Of a DNA stretch of 64,000 bases, positions 7,464 through 15,110 are shown one piece after another (within the stretch, counting starts at the first letter, position 1; each line of letters starts with the position of its first letter). A program made the position numbers and the translations under genes. The notes below the pieces were generated by a model. The model was given only the letters and a program-made list of their open reading frames with translations. It made no database searches and was not told the DNA's origin. Origin of the DNA: Labilibaculum sp. (GTDB lineage: Bacteria; Bacteroidota; Bacteroidia; Bacteroidales; Marinifilaceae); NCBI RefSeq assembly GCF_963664555.1, contig NZ_OY761461.1, forward strand, positions 4,071,769-4,135,768, read 5' to 3'.

Positions 7464-7832
7464 TCAGCTTGGTTTATTATCTTTATTTTCCTTTTTGTAA
7501 AGGAATTGATGAAAGAATTTGATCAATGGGCGCTCAATCAGGGGTTTTTTAAGAAGATAAACCAATAACAACAAAAAGAGATAAAAGAAACCTATGCCCA
7601 GGTAACCTGCAGCTTCATTTCCCAGCAAATCGCCCAACCATATGGCAGCACTAAATCCAAAAAGAAACAATGCAAGCATAAGCAATGTAAAAAACACTGC
7701 AGCAAAGGTCATGGCGACAACGAAGCGCATTAATTTTTCGAAACCAGCAAACTTATAGTATTCAAGATTAGAATCGAAATACTCAATAAGCAGCTCCTTT
7801 AATTGTGTGAACTGTTCGGCGATTTTTCCCAA
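7464..7832 (-). CDS. Phage holin family / DUF1469-like membrane protein
   Basis: 122 aa. After an N-terminal soluble helix (LKELLIEYFDSNLEYYKFAGFEKL) there are two hydrophobic helices: about residues 35-62 (FVVAMTFAAVFFTLLMLALFL and beyond) and about 72-92 (AAGYLGIGFFYLFLLLLVYLL), then a charged tail. This is the topology of the holin-X/DUF1469 superfamily, inner-membrane proteins that are usually chromosomal and not lytic. It lies between YtxH (upstream in transcription) and a 67-aa protein, a common Bacteroidota cluster. The molecular role is unknown; a membrane stress role is inference. Confidence 0.78.
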   Translation of the reverse strand: MGKIAEQFTQLKELLIEYFDSNLEYYKFAGFEKLMRFVVAMTFAAVFFTLLMLALFLFGFSAAIWLGDLLGNEAAGYLGIGFFYLFLLLLVYLLKKPLIERPLIKFFHQFLYKKENKDNKPS

Positions 7833-7901
7833 TATCTTTTTGTTTTAGCAAACTGAAACTTCAATAATTTGATTTCAATAACAAACAGATGTCAGAAAGA
7901 A

Positions 7902-8168
7902 TTATGCTAATTCTTCTTCTTCCTTTTCTTTTCTTCTGAACTCTTCTAATTTTTTCTCTAAGGCCACAATTATTTCGTCCATTTTAGCACGCATCTTTTC
8001 TACACTCTTATCGAAGACTGCATCTAATTCTTCAACTTTCTCTTTTGCCTTCGCCTTCATTTTTTTTCGGGTTACCTCCCCTTTATCGGGAGCGTATAAA
8101 ATCCCTAAACCAACACCTATTGCACAGCCAGCTAGCAAGCCTGCAACAATTCCTCCTGTACTTGACAT
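7902..8168 (-). CDS. YtxH domain-containing protein
   Basis: 88 aa. It has one N-terminal glycine-rich membrane helix (GIVAGLLAGCAIGVGLGILYAPDKG, about residues 6-30) followed by a long charged coiled coil rich in Lys and Glu up to residue 88. The helix ending in LYAPDKGEVTRKK is the signature of the YtxH/GvpP-like family (usually APxxGxxTR). Family members are general stress proteins of unknown mechanism. It is the first gene of the three-gene set running to 7171. Confidence 0.88.
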   Translation of the reverse strand: MSSTGGIVAGLLAGCAIGVGLGILYAPDKGEVTRKKMKAKAKEKVEELDAVFDKSVEKMRAKMDEIIVALEKKLEEFRRKEKEEEELA

Positions 8169-8339
8169 AGCATCTAATTTTAAAATGAAACAATAAATAG
8201 ATTATAACAATTTGATGTATAACACCTTACATAAATTTAAGGAATTTTACTACAGCAGTCAATTTTTTCATTGACCGATAAATACTTTTTTACCAGCAGA
8301 TCACGCCTATCTGATCGCATACAAAAACTTAGCTATCAG

Positions 8340-8384
8340 AACATAGTAATGCCAATGTCATCACGACATTGGCATTACTATGTT
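8340..8384. terminator. 20-bp perfect inverted repeat, possible terminator
   Basis: Arms 8340-8359 and 8365-8384 are perfectly complementary over 20 bp around a 5-nt loop (atcac). On the plus strand the second arm runs into five T, but both flanking genes are on the minus strand, where no U tract follows. It lies between YtxH and the GNAT/ATP-grasp gene. It could terminate antisense transcription or act as a processing hairpin of the ATP-grasp mRNA 3' end. Confidence 0.55.
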
Positions 8385-8479
8385 TTTAAAAACAAATGTA
8401 TTGCTGAAGATGCAATCTTTTTATTTAAATTTCATTTTAAATCATTTGTAATTTATAAAAGGCAACCGGATTGCAGGGC

Positions 8480-10441
8480 TTATTTTCGTCTGAAATCTAT
8501 TCGCTGCACATTTTTAGCAATCTCTATTCTCTGATATATCGAATCTATAATTGTATCGTACAGCTGATCCTTTAACACAAAATCTTCAATACCATCGTCG
8601 ATATTTGGATTGTCATTTACCTCAACAACATAAACTTTACCATCTATCATTTTTAAATCTACTCCATACAAACCATCTCCTATTAAAGCTGATGCTTTTA
8701 AAGCTGTCTGCACAACAATTTCAGGAACCGATTCGATGCCAACAGTTTCGGAATTACCCGACTTGTCTTCCTCCTCGCCATTCCAATTGTATATCTGCCA
8801 ATGATCTTTGTACATGTAATATTTGCAGGCAAACAGCGGCGTGTTATCAATGATTCCAATTCTCCAATCAAAATCCGAGTAAAGAAACTCCTGACAAACA
8901 ACCATATCCGAAATTTTAAAAAGCTTATTTATTTCAACAAGGGCTTCCGCTTTATTTTCAACCTTTATCACCCCTAATGAAAAAGCACTGTCGGGCTGTT
9001 TTAATACCAAGGGATAATTCATGTTATTCAAAACTTTCGGATCAAATAAATTCTTGGTGAAAACTTCTGTTTCAGGCGTTAACAATTTATGCTTCTTAAA
9101 TATTTCATTCTGATAAATCTTATTGGAACACCTTAAAATAGACCAGGGATCATCAATAACAACCAAACCTTCGGCATAAGCTGTTCGGGAAAATTCGTAA
9201 GTATGATCATTCACACTTGTTGTTTCCCGAATAAACAAAGCATCAAATTCATTAATTTTATCGATGTCGCTTTTTGTGATAAACTCTAAGTATAATCCTC
9301 TTCGATTGGCTGCACTTTTAAATTTATGCAATGCTTTTGGACAAGAAGGTGAATTCTCTTCCTTAGGATTTACAAGTACGGCTATATCATACTTATAGTT
9401 CACCAGTTTCGTGCTGTGAAACCTTTTTTTATTGAAATACTTTTTGGCAAATTCGTACACATAATTTAAATCCTGCTCTGCCACCTTATTCAGGGTTAAA
9501 ACCTGTACTTTCTTAATAATCCATTTGTCGTCGTGTTTAATAAAGTCTACTTTAAACAAAGGAGCTTCGAACAATTGATGAAGCTTTGCAGCCAACGAAC
9601 TGTACCCTTTAACTCTCGATTGTCCAAAATAAATATGCAAAGAGAAAACATTCCCTTTCTCTTTATGCAATGATTTATTGATGTATTCCTCAATATCATA
9701 GGCAATAGAGTGCACCACGTTCAAAATTCGAAAATCGCGGATGGTTATGGTACTGGGGATAACACGCTGTCCGCGTGCCGAAGCCAACAAAGAAACATAA
9801 TAACCATAAGTTTGGTACTTATAGCTGCTGCACAAGTTAAATATCCTAAAATCTGTATTGTTTTGATATACCGGGTTATTAATATATTCTTTAACCGTAA
9901 TAATCTTCGCATTTATATCCGGGAATGTCCATTTATAAGGTTGGTTAATTACAATTATATTCGTTGTTTTGGAAGAATTAGAAACAACATTGGTTTTGAG
10001 CTCCATTTTTTCAGCCGCTTCTCCTTCACCGTAATAATCTGCTATTGTTTCCAAAGAAGTAAAGCCCCTGTTTTTATACCAATCAATTAATTTAATATTC
10101 TTAGCACTTACCTCTATCAATATTTTTTCAAAATGCTGTCGATTTGCATACTCAACTACATGTTTAAGCAGATAATCCCCAAAGCCCATACTTTGAAATT
10201 CGGGCAATATCGCGATGGAGTATATTCGCAGTGATTTACTGTATTTAAATAAAACTAAAGCTCCAACCTTAAGCTTATTTTTATTTATTGTTTCGAGGAT
10301 TAAAATCTCCTGAAACTCACTCTGAATACCATGTTTGATACTCTGTTTTGTACTTCGTTGAAAAGCAGGAAAAGACTCCTCTTCTAATTTCACTAAAAAA
10401 TTAAAATCATTGATGTCGGACTTTCTTATCTTAACATTCAT
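8480..10441 (-). CDS. GNAT acetyltransferase fused to RimK-like ATP-grasp ligase
   Basis: 653 aa with three parts. Residues about 1-150 form a GNAT domain (SIAILPEFQSMGFGDYLLKHVVEYA is the acetyl-CoA loop; NRGF near the end). Residues about 155-320 match the RimK-like ATP-grasp N-terminal (RLAN-type) region. Residues about 330-640 form the ATP-grasp fold with PLVLKQPDSAFSLGV for ATP binding, DWRIGIIDNTPLFACKYYM and, near the end, GVDLKMIDGKVYVVEVNDNPNIDDG with metal-binding E and N. Such ligases join an amino acid to a carboxylate or peptide; the substrate is unknown, and the fused acetyltransferase suggests acetylation of the same product. The gene stands alone on the minus strand. Confidence 0.85.
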   Translation of the reverse strand: MNVKIRKSDINDFNFLVKLEEESFPAFQRSTKQSIKHGIQSEFQEILILETINKNKLKVGALVLFKYSKSLRIYSIAILPEFQSMGFGDYLLKHVVEYANRQHFEKILIEVSAKNIKLIDWYKNRGFTSLETIADYYGEGEAAEKMELKTNVVSNSSKTTNIIVINQPYKWTFPDINAKIITVKEYINNPVYQNNTDFRIFNLCSSYKYQTYGYYVSLLASARGQRVIPSTITIRDFRILNVVHSIAYDIEEYINKSLHKEKGNVFSLHIYFGQSRVKGYSSLAAKLHQLFEAPLFKVDFIKHDDKWIIKKVQVLTLNKVAEQDLNYVYEFAKKYFNKKRFHSTKLVNYKYDIAVLVNPKEENSPSCPKALHKFKSAANRRGLYLEFITKSDIDKINEFDALFIRETTSVNDHTYEFSRTAYAEGLVVIDDPWSILRCSNKIYQNEIFKKHKLLTPETEVFTKNLFDPKVLNNMNYPLVLKQPDSAFSLGVIKVENKAEALVEINKLFKISDMVVCQEFLYSDFDWRIGIIDNTPLFACKYYMYKDHWQIYNWNGEEEDKSGNSETVGIESVPEIVVQTALKASALIGDGLYGVDLKMIDGKVYVVEVNDNPNIDDGIEDFVLKDQLYDTIIDSIYQRIEIAKNVQRIDFRRK

Positions 10442-10636
10442 AACACTTCTTACAGTCGTTTTATAACACTGATTAATAATGGCCTAAGCTTAAACCTTAA
10501 TGTAAATACAAATCACATTTACTTATACAAATTAAATAATAAAAGTGATTGAATATTTTCAATTTCACAACTATTTTCACCTTATCTAACCCCTTAAAAA
10601 ATCGTTGGATAAGCGGCACTTATTCACACCATTAAA

Positions 10637-10670
10637 AAAAAGGTTTACAGTGCTGACTATAAACCTTTTT
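10637..10670 (-). terminator. Terminator downstream of NifX-like gene
   Basis: A stem of AAAAAGGTTTA with TAAACCTTTTT (arms 10637-10647 and 10660-10670) is followed on the minus strand by additional U. It sits 36 nt past the stop of the gene ending at 10706. It may work in both directions, since runs of T occur on each side. Confidence 0.7.
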
Positions 10671-10705
10671 ACTTGTACCAAACCTATTACTTGCCTGCTA
10701 TTTAT

Positions 10706-11077
10706 TTAATGACTGCATTGGTGTCCTTCGCCATGAGTATGCTGACAACTCGAGCCACTATCACTTACCAGGCCTGCAACATACAGCTTAACCACTTCCT
10801 CGGCATTGCCCGAACAGCCTCGAACTACTTCAATTCCTGAATTGTTCAACACATTAATTGCTCCGTTGCCAATTCCTCCGGCAAGCATAACGGTTACACC
10901 CGCTTCTGCCAAAACCGATGCTATGTTCGATTTGCAGCCGCAACCCTGCGGTGATTCCATCTTTTGTACATCGACGATTTCCTTGTTTTCTGAAATTGTA
11001 AACACATTGTAAAATTCACAATGCCCAAAATGACCATCGATTTGTCTGCTGCTTGTTACTGGAACTGCTATTTTCAT
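10706..11077 (-). CDS. NifB/NifX-family Fe-Mo cluster-binding-like protein
   Basis: 123 aa. It matches the dinitrogenase iron-molybdenum cofactor-binding fold: KIAVPVTSSRQIDGHFGHCEFYNVFTI at the N terminus and AGVTVMLAGGIGNGAINVL in the middle, the usual layout of the family. The C terminus adds a His/Cys-rich tail (CQHTHGEGHQCSH) likely to bind metal. No nitrogenase genes are nearby, and such stand-alone proteins are common in anaerobes, so a role in Fe-S or molybdenum cluster handling is inference. Confidence 0.85.
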   Translation of the reverse strand: MKIAVPVTSSRQIDGHFGHCEFYNVFTISENKEIVDVQKMESPQGCGCKSNIASVLAEAGVTVMLAGGIGNGAINVLNNSGIEVVRGCSGNAEEVVKLYVAGLVSDSGSSCQHTHGEGHQCSH

Positions 11078-11199
11078 TTTTTTATTTTTATTGATTGATT
11101 TTACACAAAGGTATTTTATCCTTTTGTTTTATAAAATTAGCAAAACATTATTTAGAACATTGGGCTTTGATTCTCAGATTAGTTCCAAATAAGGAATAA

Positions 11200-11810
11200 A
11201 ACCTTCCTGTTTGTTTCATTCCATAGATTCATCCTCATTCGAGTTGATTTCTGTTCTAAAACCATACAACTCTATCCCTTTGCTCCATCTCCATTACAGA
11301 AACTTCATCACTACTACGGATAGATCCGCCACTGCTTTTATCCATCGTTATTTGGCCTCTAAGTTGTTCTTATTATGCCTTTCACTTAACATGATAAAAC
11401 AGCTTCCCAAGTTCCTTATCTGAGCCTAAATAGAAGTCATGCCACCTGTACCGTAACGAAGTGGAGATCATGACCGAAGGGAATAACCCGCCTGCCGTAC
11501 AACCAATAAACAGGCTCCCGTTGTACTCTTCATCGCATAACATACTTTGCGACTTTTGACAGAATATTGCCACTTCCCGATACCTCATCAGTGGTTCACT
11601 TTCGTTCATCTCTTCTATTAACACCTGCTATGCTCATGGCACAGATTCTCCTAAACGCTCAGCACCATGGCTCTTTACCTCAGCACCTTTAGGTGGTTGA
11701 TGCCCCTTCCTGTAAAACAACATCGGTGGGTCAAGCTTACAAAGGCTTTCCACCATCTCAAATAAAGCATGCAGTACTATTTTATGACGATGTACTGCTT
11801 CTTGGCACAC
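11200..11810 (-). mobile_element. 5' part of a degenerate group II intron (no reverse transcriptase)
   Basis: On the minus strand the element begins GTGTGCC at 11810, matching the GUGYG 5' end of group II introns, followed by a short stem-forming segment. Further on come phrases that I recognise from domain I of Bacteroidota introns: GTACGGCAGG, CTTCGTTACGGTAC, GGAACTTGGGAAGC and GTAGTAGTGATGAAG followed by TCTGTAATGGAGATGGAGC. In intact introns the maturase gene follows this last phrase; here the sequence runs into the NifX-like promoter region instead and no reverse transcriptase ORF or domain V/VI end is seen. Small ORFs in this stretch are not convincing. The exact left end is uncertain. 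Confidence 0.55.
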
Positions 11811-11814
11811 TAAG

Positions 11815-11978
11815 TTTCGTGGGCGATTAAAACAGTTGTCTTATCAAACCGCCAAGTAAGCAAGCCACGATAAATTTGTTTATATTTTGAGCAAGACAAG
11901 TTTAATTGGCTTGCTGGTGTTTATTAATTGAACTAAACTTTCAAATGGCTCGCCAACGCCCATGACAATTTAGCTTTT
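11815..11978 (-). repeat. attC-like cassette boundary A
   Basis: Reading leftward after the lipoprotein gene: GGCTAACAA, then GGGCGTTGGCG, a longer region with a TTGGCTTGCT-type inverted repeat, then GGCGGTTTGATAAG and TTTAATCGCCC. The same ordered blocks occur in boundary B (12960-13092). TAACAA at the gene-proximal end, internal imperfect dyads and position right after an orphan gene resemble integron attC sites. The distal end abuts the group II intron remnant. No integrase is in the window. Confidence 0.4.
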
Positions 11979-11993
11979 GTTAGCCGCTAAGTA

Positions 11994-12935
11994 TTATTCA
12001 TAATATTCAATTTTTCTAGTTTCAATGAAAATCGGAATTATCTTATTTAATTCTAAATTTTCTTTAACAAAAACCTCACTTTTTATCCAATTCCCTTTAT
12101 TGTCGAATTTATATTCATATTTCATTTCTCTATTAGGAACTTCATTTACAAAAAAACGGACTAAAGTCTTATTGTAAAACTTATCGAAGGTTGTCTCTTT
12201 TTGGATTTGACCTGATTGAAATTCTGATATTTTTAGTAGTCTATTTTCCTTGTCATATTCATAAGTGGATTTCGTATCAGCATAGTCTGATTTGAAAGAT
12301 GATTCGACAATGTTTCCTTCTTGATTATATTTAAATTCATCGAAATATTCATAAGTAACTGAATCAACTTTTTGAATCTGTTTTTTGAAGATAATATTCT
12401 TAAAGTTATCATATTTATATTCTAAGCGGTTTATTGTAGTATCAGCGTTTTCAATGCTTATTGCTTTAATTAAATTCCCGTTTTTATCGTATTTGAAGAA
12501 AGCATCAAATTTTATCGAATCGTTAAAAATAGCATGAGTAGAAACCTGCTTTTTCATAATTGTATCAAAAACAACCTTTTCTTCTGTTTTCATTAGCATA
12601 ACAAAATTTTCCGAAATTGATTCAATCCGAAATCCGTTCCTGTCAAAAGTGTTCTTTGTGCACTGTTGCAGCTTTCCAAAATTATTAAAATGCTCTTGAT
12701 AAGAAATATTTCCAGTCTCGGTAAATTCTTTTTTGAATTCAATAACTGGTTTCTCAGTTTTACCTGTTTCTAAATCAGTCACATTTGCTTTGTACTGTGT
12801 GATTTTCTTTACGTTACCAATCAAGTTTTCTCGTTCCCAAGCATTTTCAAAATCCTTATATTTTGGTTTGTAGTCAATAGTATTGCAACTAACTATAAGT
12901 AAAAGGAGTAATGTTTTAATTATCTGTTTCTTCAT
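11994..12935 (-). CDS. Hypothetical lipoprotein with RHS/YD-like repeats
   Basis: 313 aa. The N terminus is a lipoprotein signal (KKQIIKTLLLLLIVSCNT, with the Cys at residue 17). The body is rich in short strands of the form KYDxxGNxI, such as FFKYDKNGNLIKA and EFKYNQEGNIVES, followed by YEYDKENRLLKI and YKFDNKGNWIKSEV, resembling YD/RHS-type repeats of surface proteins. No toxin or catalytic domain is visible. It is probably anchored to the outer membrane. It is one of two orphan genes in an accessory stretch with attC-like boundaries and lower coding density, suggesting horizontal acquisition. Confidence 0.75.
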   Translation of the reverse strand: MKKQIIKTLLLLLIVSCNTIDYKPKYKDFENAWERENLIGNVKKITQYKANVTDLETGKTEKPVIEFKKEFTETGNISYQEHFNNFGKLQQCTKNTFDRNGFRIESISENFVMLMKTEEKVVFDTIMKKQVSTHAIFNDSIKFDAFFKYDKNGNLIKAISIENADTTINRLEYKYDNFKNIIFKKQIQKVDSVTYEYFDEFKYNQEGNIVESSFKSDYADTKSTYEYDKENRLLKISEFQSGQIQKETTFDKFYNKTLVRFFVNEVPNREMKYEYKFDNKGNWIKSEVFVKENLELNKIIPIFIETRKIEYYE

Positions 12936-12959
12936 GTTTGTAGTGTCTTTCTGACCTGG

Positions 12960-13092
12960 TGGCTAACCGGTCTTGTTAAAATTTGAGGGCGATTTTAGAA
13001 CCACCGCCTTATCAAAACCGCCCAGCGTTTATTGTTTTTGTTACATTATCAAGTTGAGCGTCAACGCCCTTTAATTTTAACTATTGTTAACA
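12960..13092 (-). repeat. attC-like cassette boundary B
   Basis: After the 241-aa gene, leftward: TTAACAA, GGGCGTTGACGC, then GGGCGGTTTT with AAAATCGCCC forming a 10-bp stem with one G-U pair around GATAAGGCGGTGG, then ACCGGTTAGCC. GTTAGCC here is the exact complement of GGCTAAC at the start of boundary A, as R'' and R' boxes of attC sites would be. The total length, about 130 nt, is like Vibrio-type attC sites. Confidence 0.4.
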
Positions 13093-13097
13093 ACAGT

Positions 13098-13823
13098 TTA
13101 GTATTCTATTTCTCCAAAGTGCACAAATTCTGCAGAATACATTTTATTTTCATATTGTAGCTTCACTTTAAAATCATTTTCTCCTTCCATAAAGTTTCTA
13201 TGAATTTTAAGAATGTAACTTGATTGGTTTACTTCTATTGAGGTTATTTCATCATTGTAACCATCATCATTTCTTAATTCGAAAAATTGATATGTATTGT
13301 CCCAACGCGCTTTTCCAGAAAGTTCATTTGGCATTAAATTTACCAATCCAAAATAATTTCTTTCGTCATCTTTTAATATTATAGGTTGGTCAACAGGGCA
13401 TCCTAAAAGTTCTCCGTCATAATCAATACCCATTCCAAAAAATTGCGTTTTAAAAATCTTAATTTTTTTGTCATTAGGCCAATACGTTTTTCCTTCTAAA
13501 AGTTTAAATACTTGCCTGCCATTAACAATACCTGTTAATTCTCCGATTTTAATTTTCACCAACCAGTATGAATTGCAGAAATCGTCTTGATCAACAAACA
13601 AACTGTCAGAAACAGCAAGAACTTGAATAATTTTCTCAGAATACTCGCTAATATCTTTGATAGACTCTAAGTTATCACTTAGTAAATTAATTTGTTCTCC
13701 AATTAGTACAGCCTTAGCGTCAAGTTTGTTGAATTTTAATTGTTGCGCTTGGGCATTTGCACAATTAACTATTGTTGAAAGATAAAGCAATATAACTATT
13801 GAAGCTTTAAAAGATATTTTCAT
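13098..13823 (-). CDS. Hypothetical secreted protein
   Basis: 241 aa with a clear signal peptide (residues about 5-25: FKASIVILLYLSTIVNCANA, cleavage after ANA). The mature part has alternating beta-strand-like segments and few cysteines; I recognise no domain. It could be periplasmic. It sits upstream of the lipoprotein gene on the same strand and is separated from it by attC-like boundary B, so the two look like independent gene cassettes and not an operon. No function is proposed. Confidence 0.7.
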   Translation of the reverse strand: MKISFKASIVILLYLSTIVNCANAQAQQLKFNKLDAKAVLIGEQINLLSDNLESIKDISEYSEKIIQVLAVSDSLFVDQDDFCNSYWLVKIKIGELTGIVNGRQVFKLLEGKTYWPNDKKIKIFKTQFFGMGIDYDGELLGCPVDQPIILKDDERNYFGLVNLMPNELSGKARWDNTYQFFELRNDDGYNDEITSIEVNQSSYILKIHRNFMEGENDFKVKLQYENKMYSAEFVHFGEIEY

Positions 13824-13961
13824 GTATAATTGGTTTCGTTCGAATTAATTGTTGTTAACAAGTGGCTAAGACGCTATGCGTCTTACATCACTTATCTGTT
13901 GTCTTGTGTAAGTTGTTGTTATTGTGTCTTCTATCCCTCAAAATCAGACATTATAAACTTT

Positions 13962-14024
13962 CTATTTTTGCAAGAGATCTTTCGCTTCTTCAATCGCAAA
14001 TCCCAATTGTTTTACTTGAATCAT
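13962..14024 (-). pseudogene. Possible regulator fragment (20 codons)
   Basis: A short frame ends in VKQLGFAIEEAKDLLQK followed by TAG. It resembles the helix after the DNA-binding domain in MerR-type regulators (LGFSLEEIKELL). There is a stop a short way upstream and no DNA-binding helix, so it would be a remnant. A short hairpin (aagacgc/gcgtctt near 13867-13883) lies just downstream. Weak evidence. Confidence 0.22.
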
Positions 14025-14568
14025 GCAAAACGATTCCCTTGTTCCAAATAATTAAGTGTTAAAGATAAACTTAATAATAGTACTATGTCCCTATTTCTTT
14101 TTAAAATTAAGAGGGAAAAATTAAGCACTTTTCAGATGCTAAGACATTATTTACTTTCTGGAAAAACACACCAAACTTTCGCTTCTTTGTCTGTTCATTT
14201 ACACAGGTTTGCTTTTTCGTATGCTCCAACACCCCTTCCGTGACAGCTATTTGGCGCACAAATGAGCCTGTTTTGCAAACAGAAAGATCTGACCGGGAAA
14301 AGGAAGAAATCCCGCCAGCCAAACAGATCTTTTATAAGAAGAGATAATTTGAACACCAAAAACAGCTTTGGCAATTAACGAGAGCTTACCTGCTGTAAAA
14401 ACCAACAATAAAAAAAGAGCCCTCAAGCAAATGCACTCCAACAACATATTCCTTGATTGGATACTAGTTTACCTTTATTGATCGATTAATCATTACTAAA
14501 ATACGATATTAATAACATTAAGCTTGACTATACAAACCTTATGGATTGGATAAATTAACAGGCTACAG
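14025..14568. other. Gene-poor accessory stretch
   Basis: Only overlapping ORFs of 66-71 codons without recognisable domains or good starts occur here. I see no RNA gene, promoter or repeat of note. It separates the orphan-gene region from the 41-bp tandem repeat. Confidence 0.5.
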
Positions 14569-14980
14569 TTTGCCGCGTGGTTTTAGCCAAATCTGATTGT
14601 CGGGAGCAGTTTGCCAACGGTTTTAGCCAAATTTAATCGTCGGGAGCATTTTGCCGCGTGGATTTACCCAAATCTGATCGTCGGGAGCAGTTTGCCGCGT
14701 GGTTTTAGCCAAGTTTGATCGTCGGGAGCAGTTTGCCGCGTGGTTTTAGCCAAGTTTGATCGTCGGGAGCATTTTGCCGCCTGGTTTTAGCCAAATTTAA
14801 TCGTCGGGAGCATTTTGCCAACAGAAATAACAGTTTCCAACTTGTAAGATGGCAGTTTGCCAACGGTTTTAGCCAAGTTTGGTCGTCGGGAGCATTTTGC
14901 CGCGTGGTTTTAGCCAAATTTGATCGTCGGGAGCATTTTGCCAACAGAAATTCTAGTTTGTCAACTTCCTTTGCGACGGA
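14569..14980. repeat. 41-bp tandem repeat, about ten copies
   Basis: The unit begins tttgccgcgtggttttagcc and ends with a gtcgggagca motif. Starts fall at 14569, 14610, 14650, 14691, 14732, 14773, 14814, 14856, 14896 and 14937, so the period is 40-42 bp. Copies vary at gcgtgg/aacgg and at the a/t before the next unit. Copies 7 and 10 have a divergent second half (aacagaaat...), suggesting a higher-order duplication. Spacing not divisible by three argues against a coding repeat. There are no unique spacers, so it is not CRISPR. Confidence 0.9.
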
Positions 14981-15110
14981 TGTTCATGATTCATTAGACC
15001 TAGGGTTTTACCTCAGTCTATTGATGTTTGAGCCCTTCATATTCTGTATTCTTTGTGCTCCTTAGCGTTGACTCCTTTTCTATATTAGATTCCCTTACAA
15101 AATCAGGCAT

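Noticed and set aside
11211..11624. Small ORFs of 70 and 80 codons in the group II remnant
   Set aside because: They overlap on opposite strands, have no domains, and are better explained as intron RNA sequence.
14705..14944. 79-codon minus-strand ORF inside the tandem repeat
   Set aside because: The 41-bp period shifts frame each unit, so the peptide is a by-product of the DNA repeat; no start signal or domain.
14569..14980. CRISPR array
   Set aside because: The copies are contiguous with no unique spacers of constant length, no cas genes are near, and the period is 40-42 bp throughout. It is a tandem repeat.
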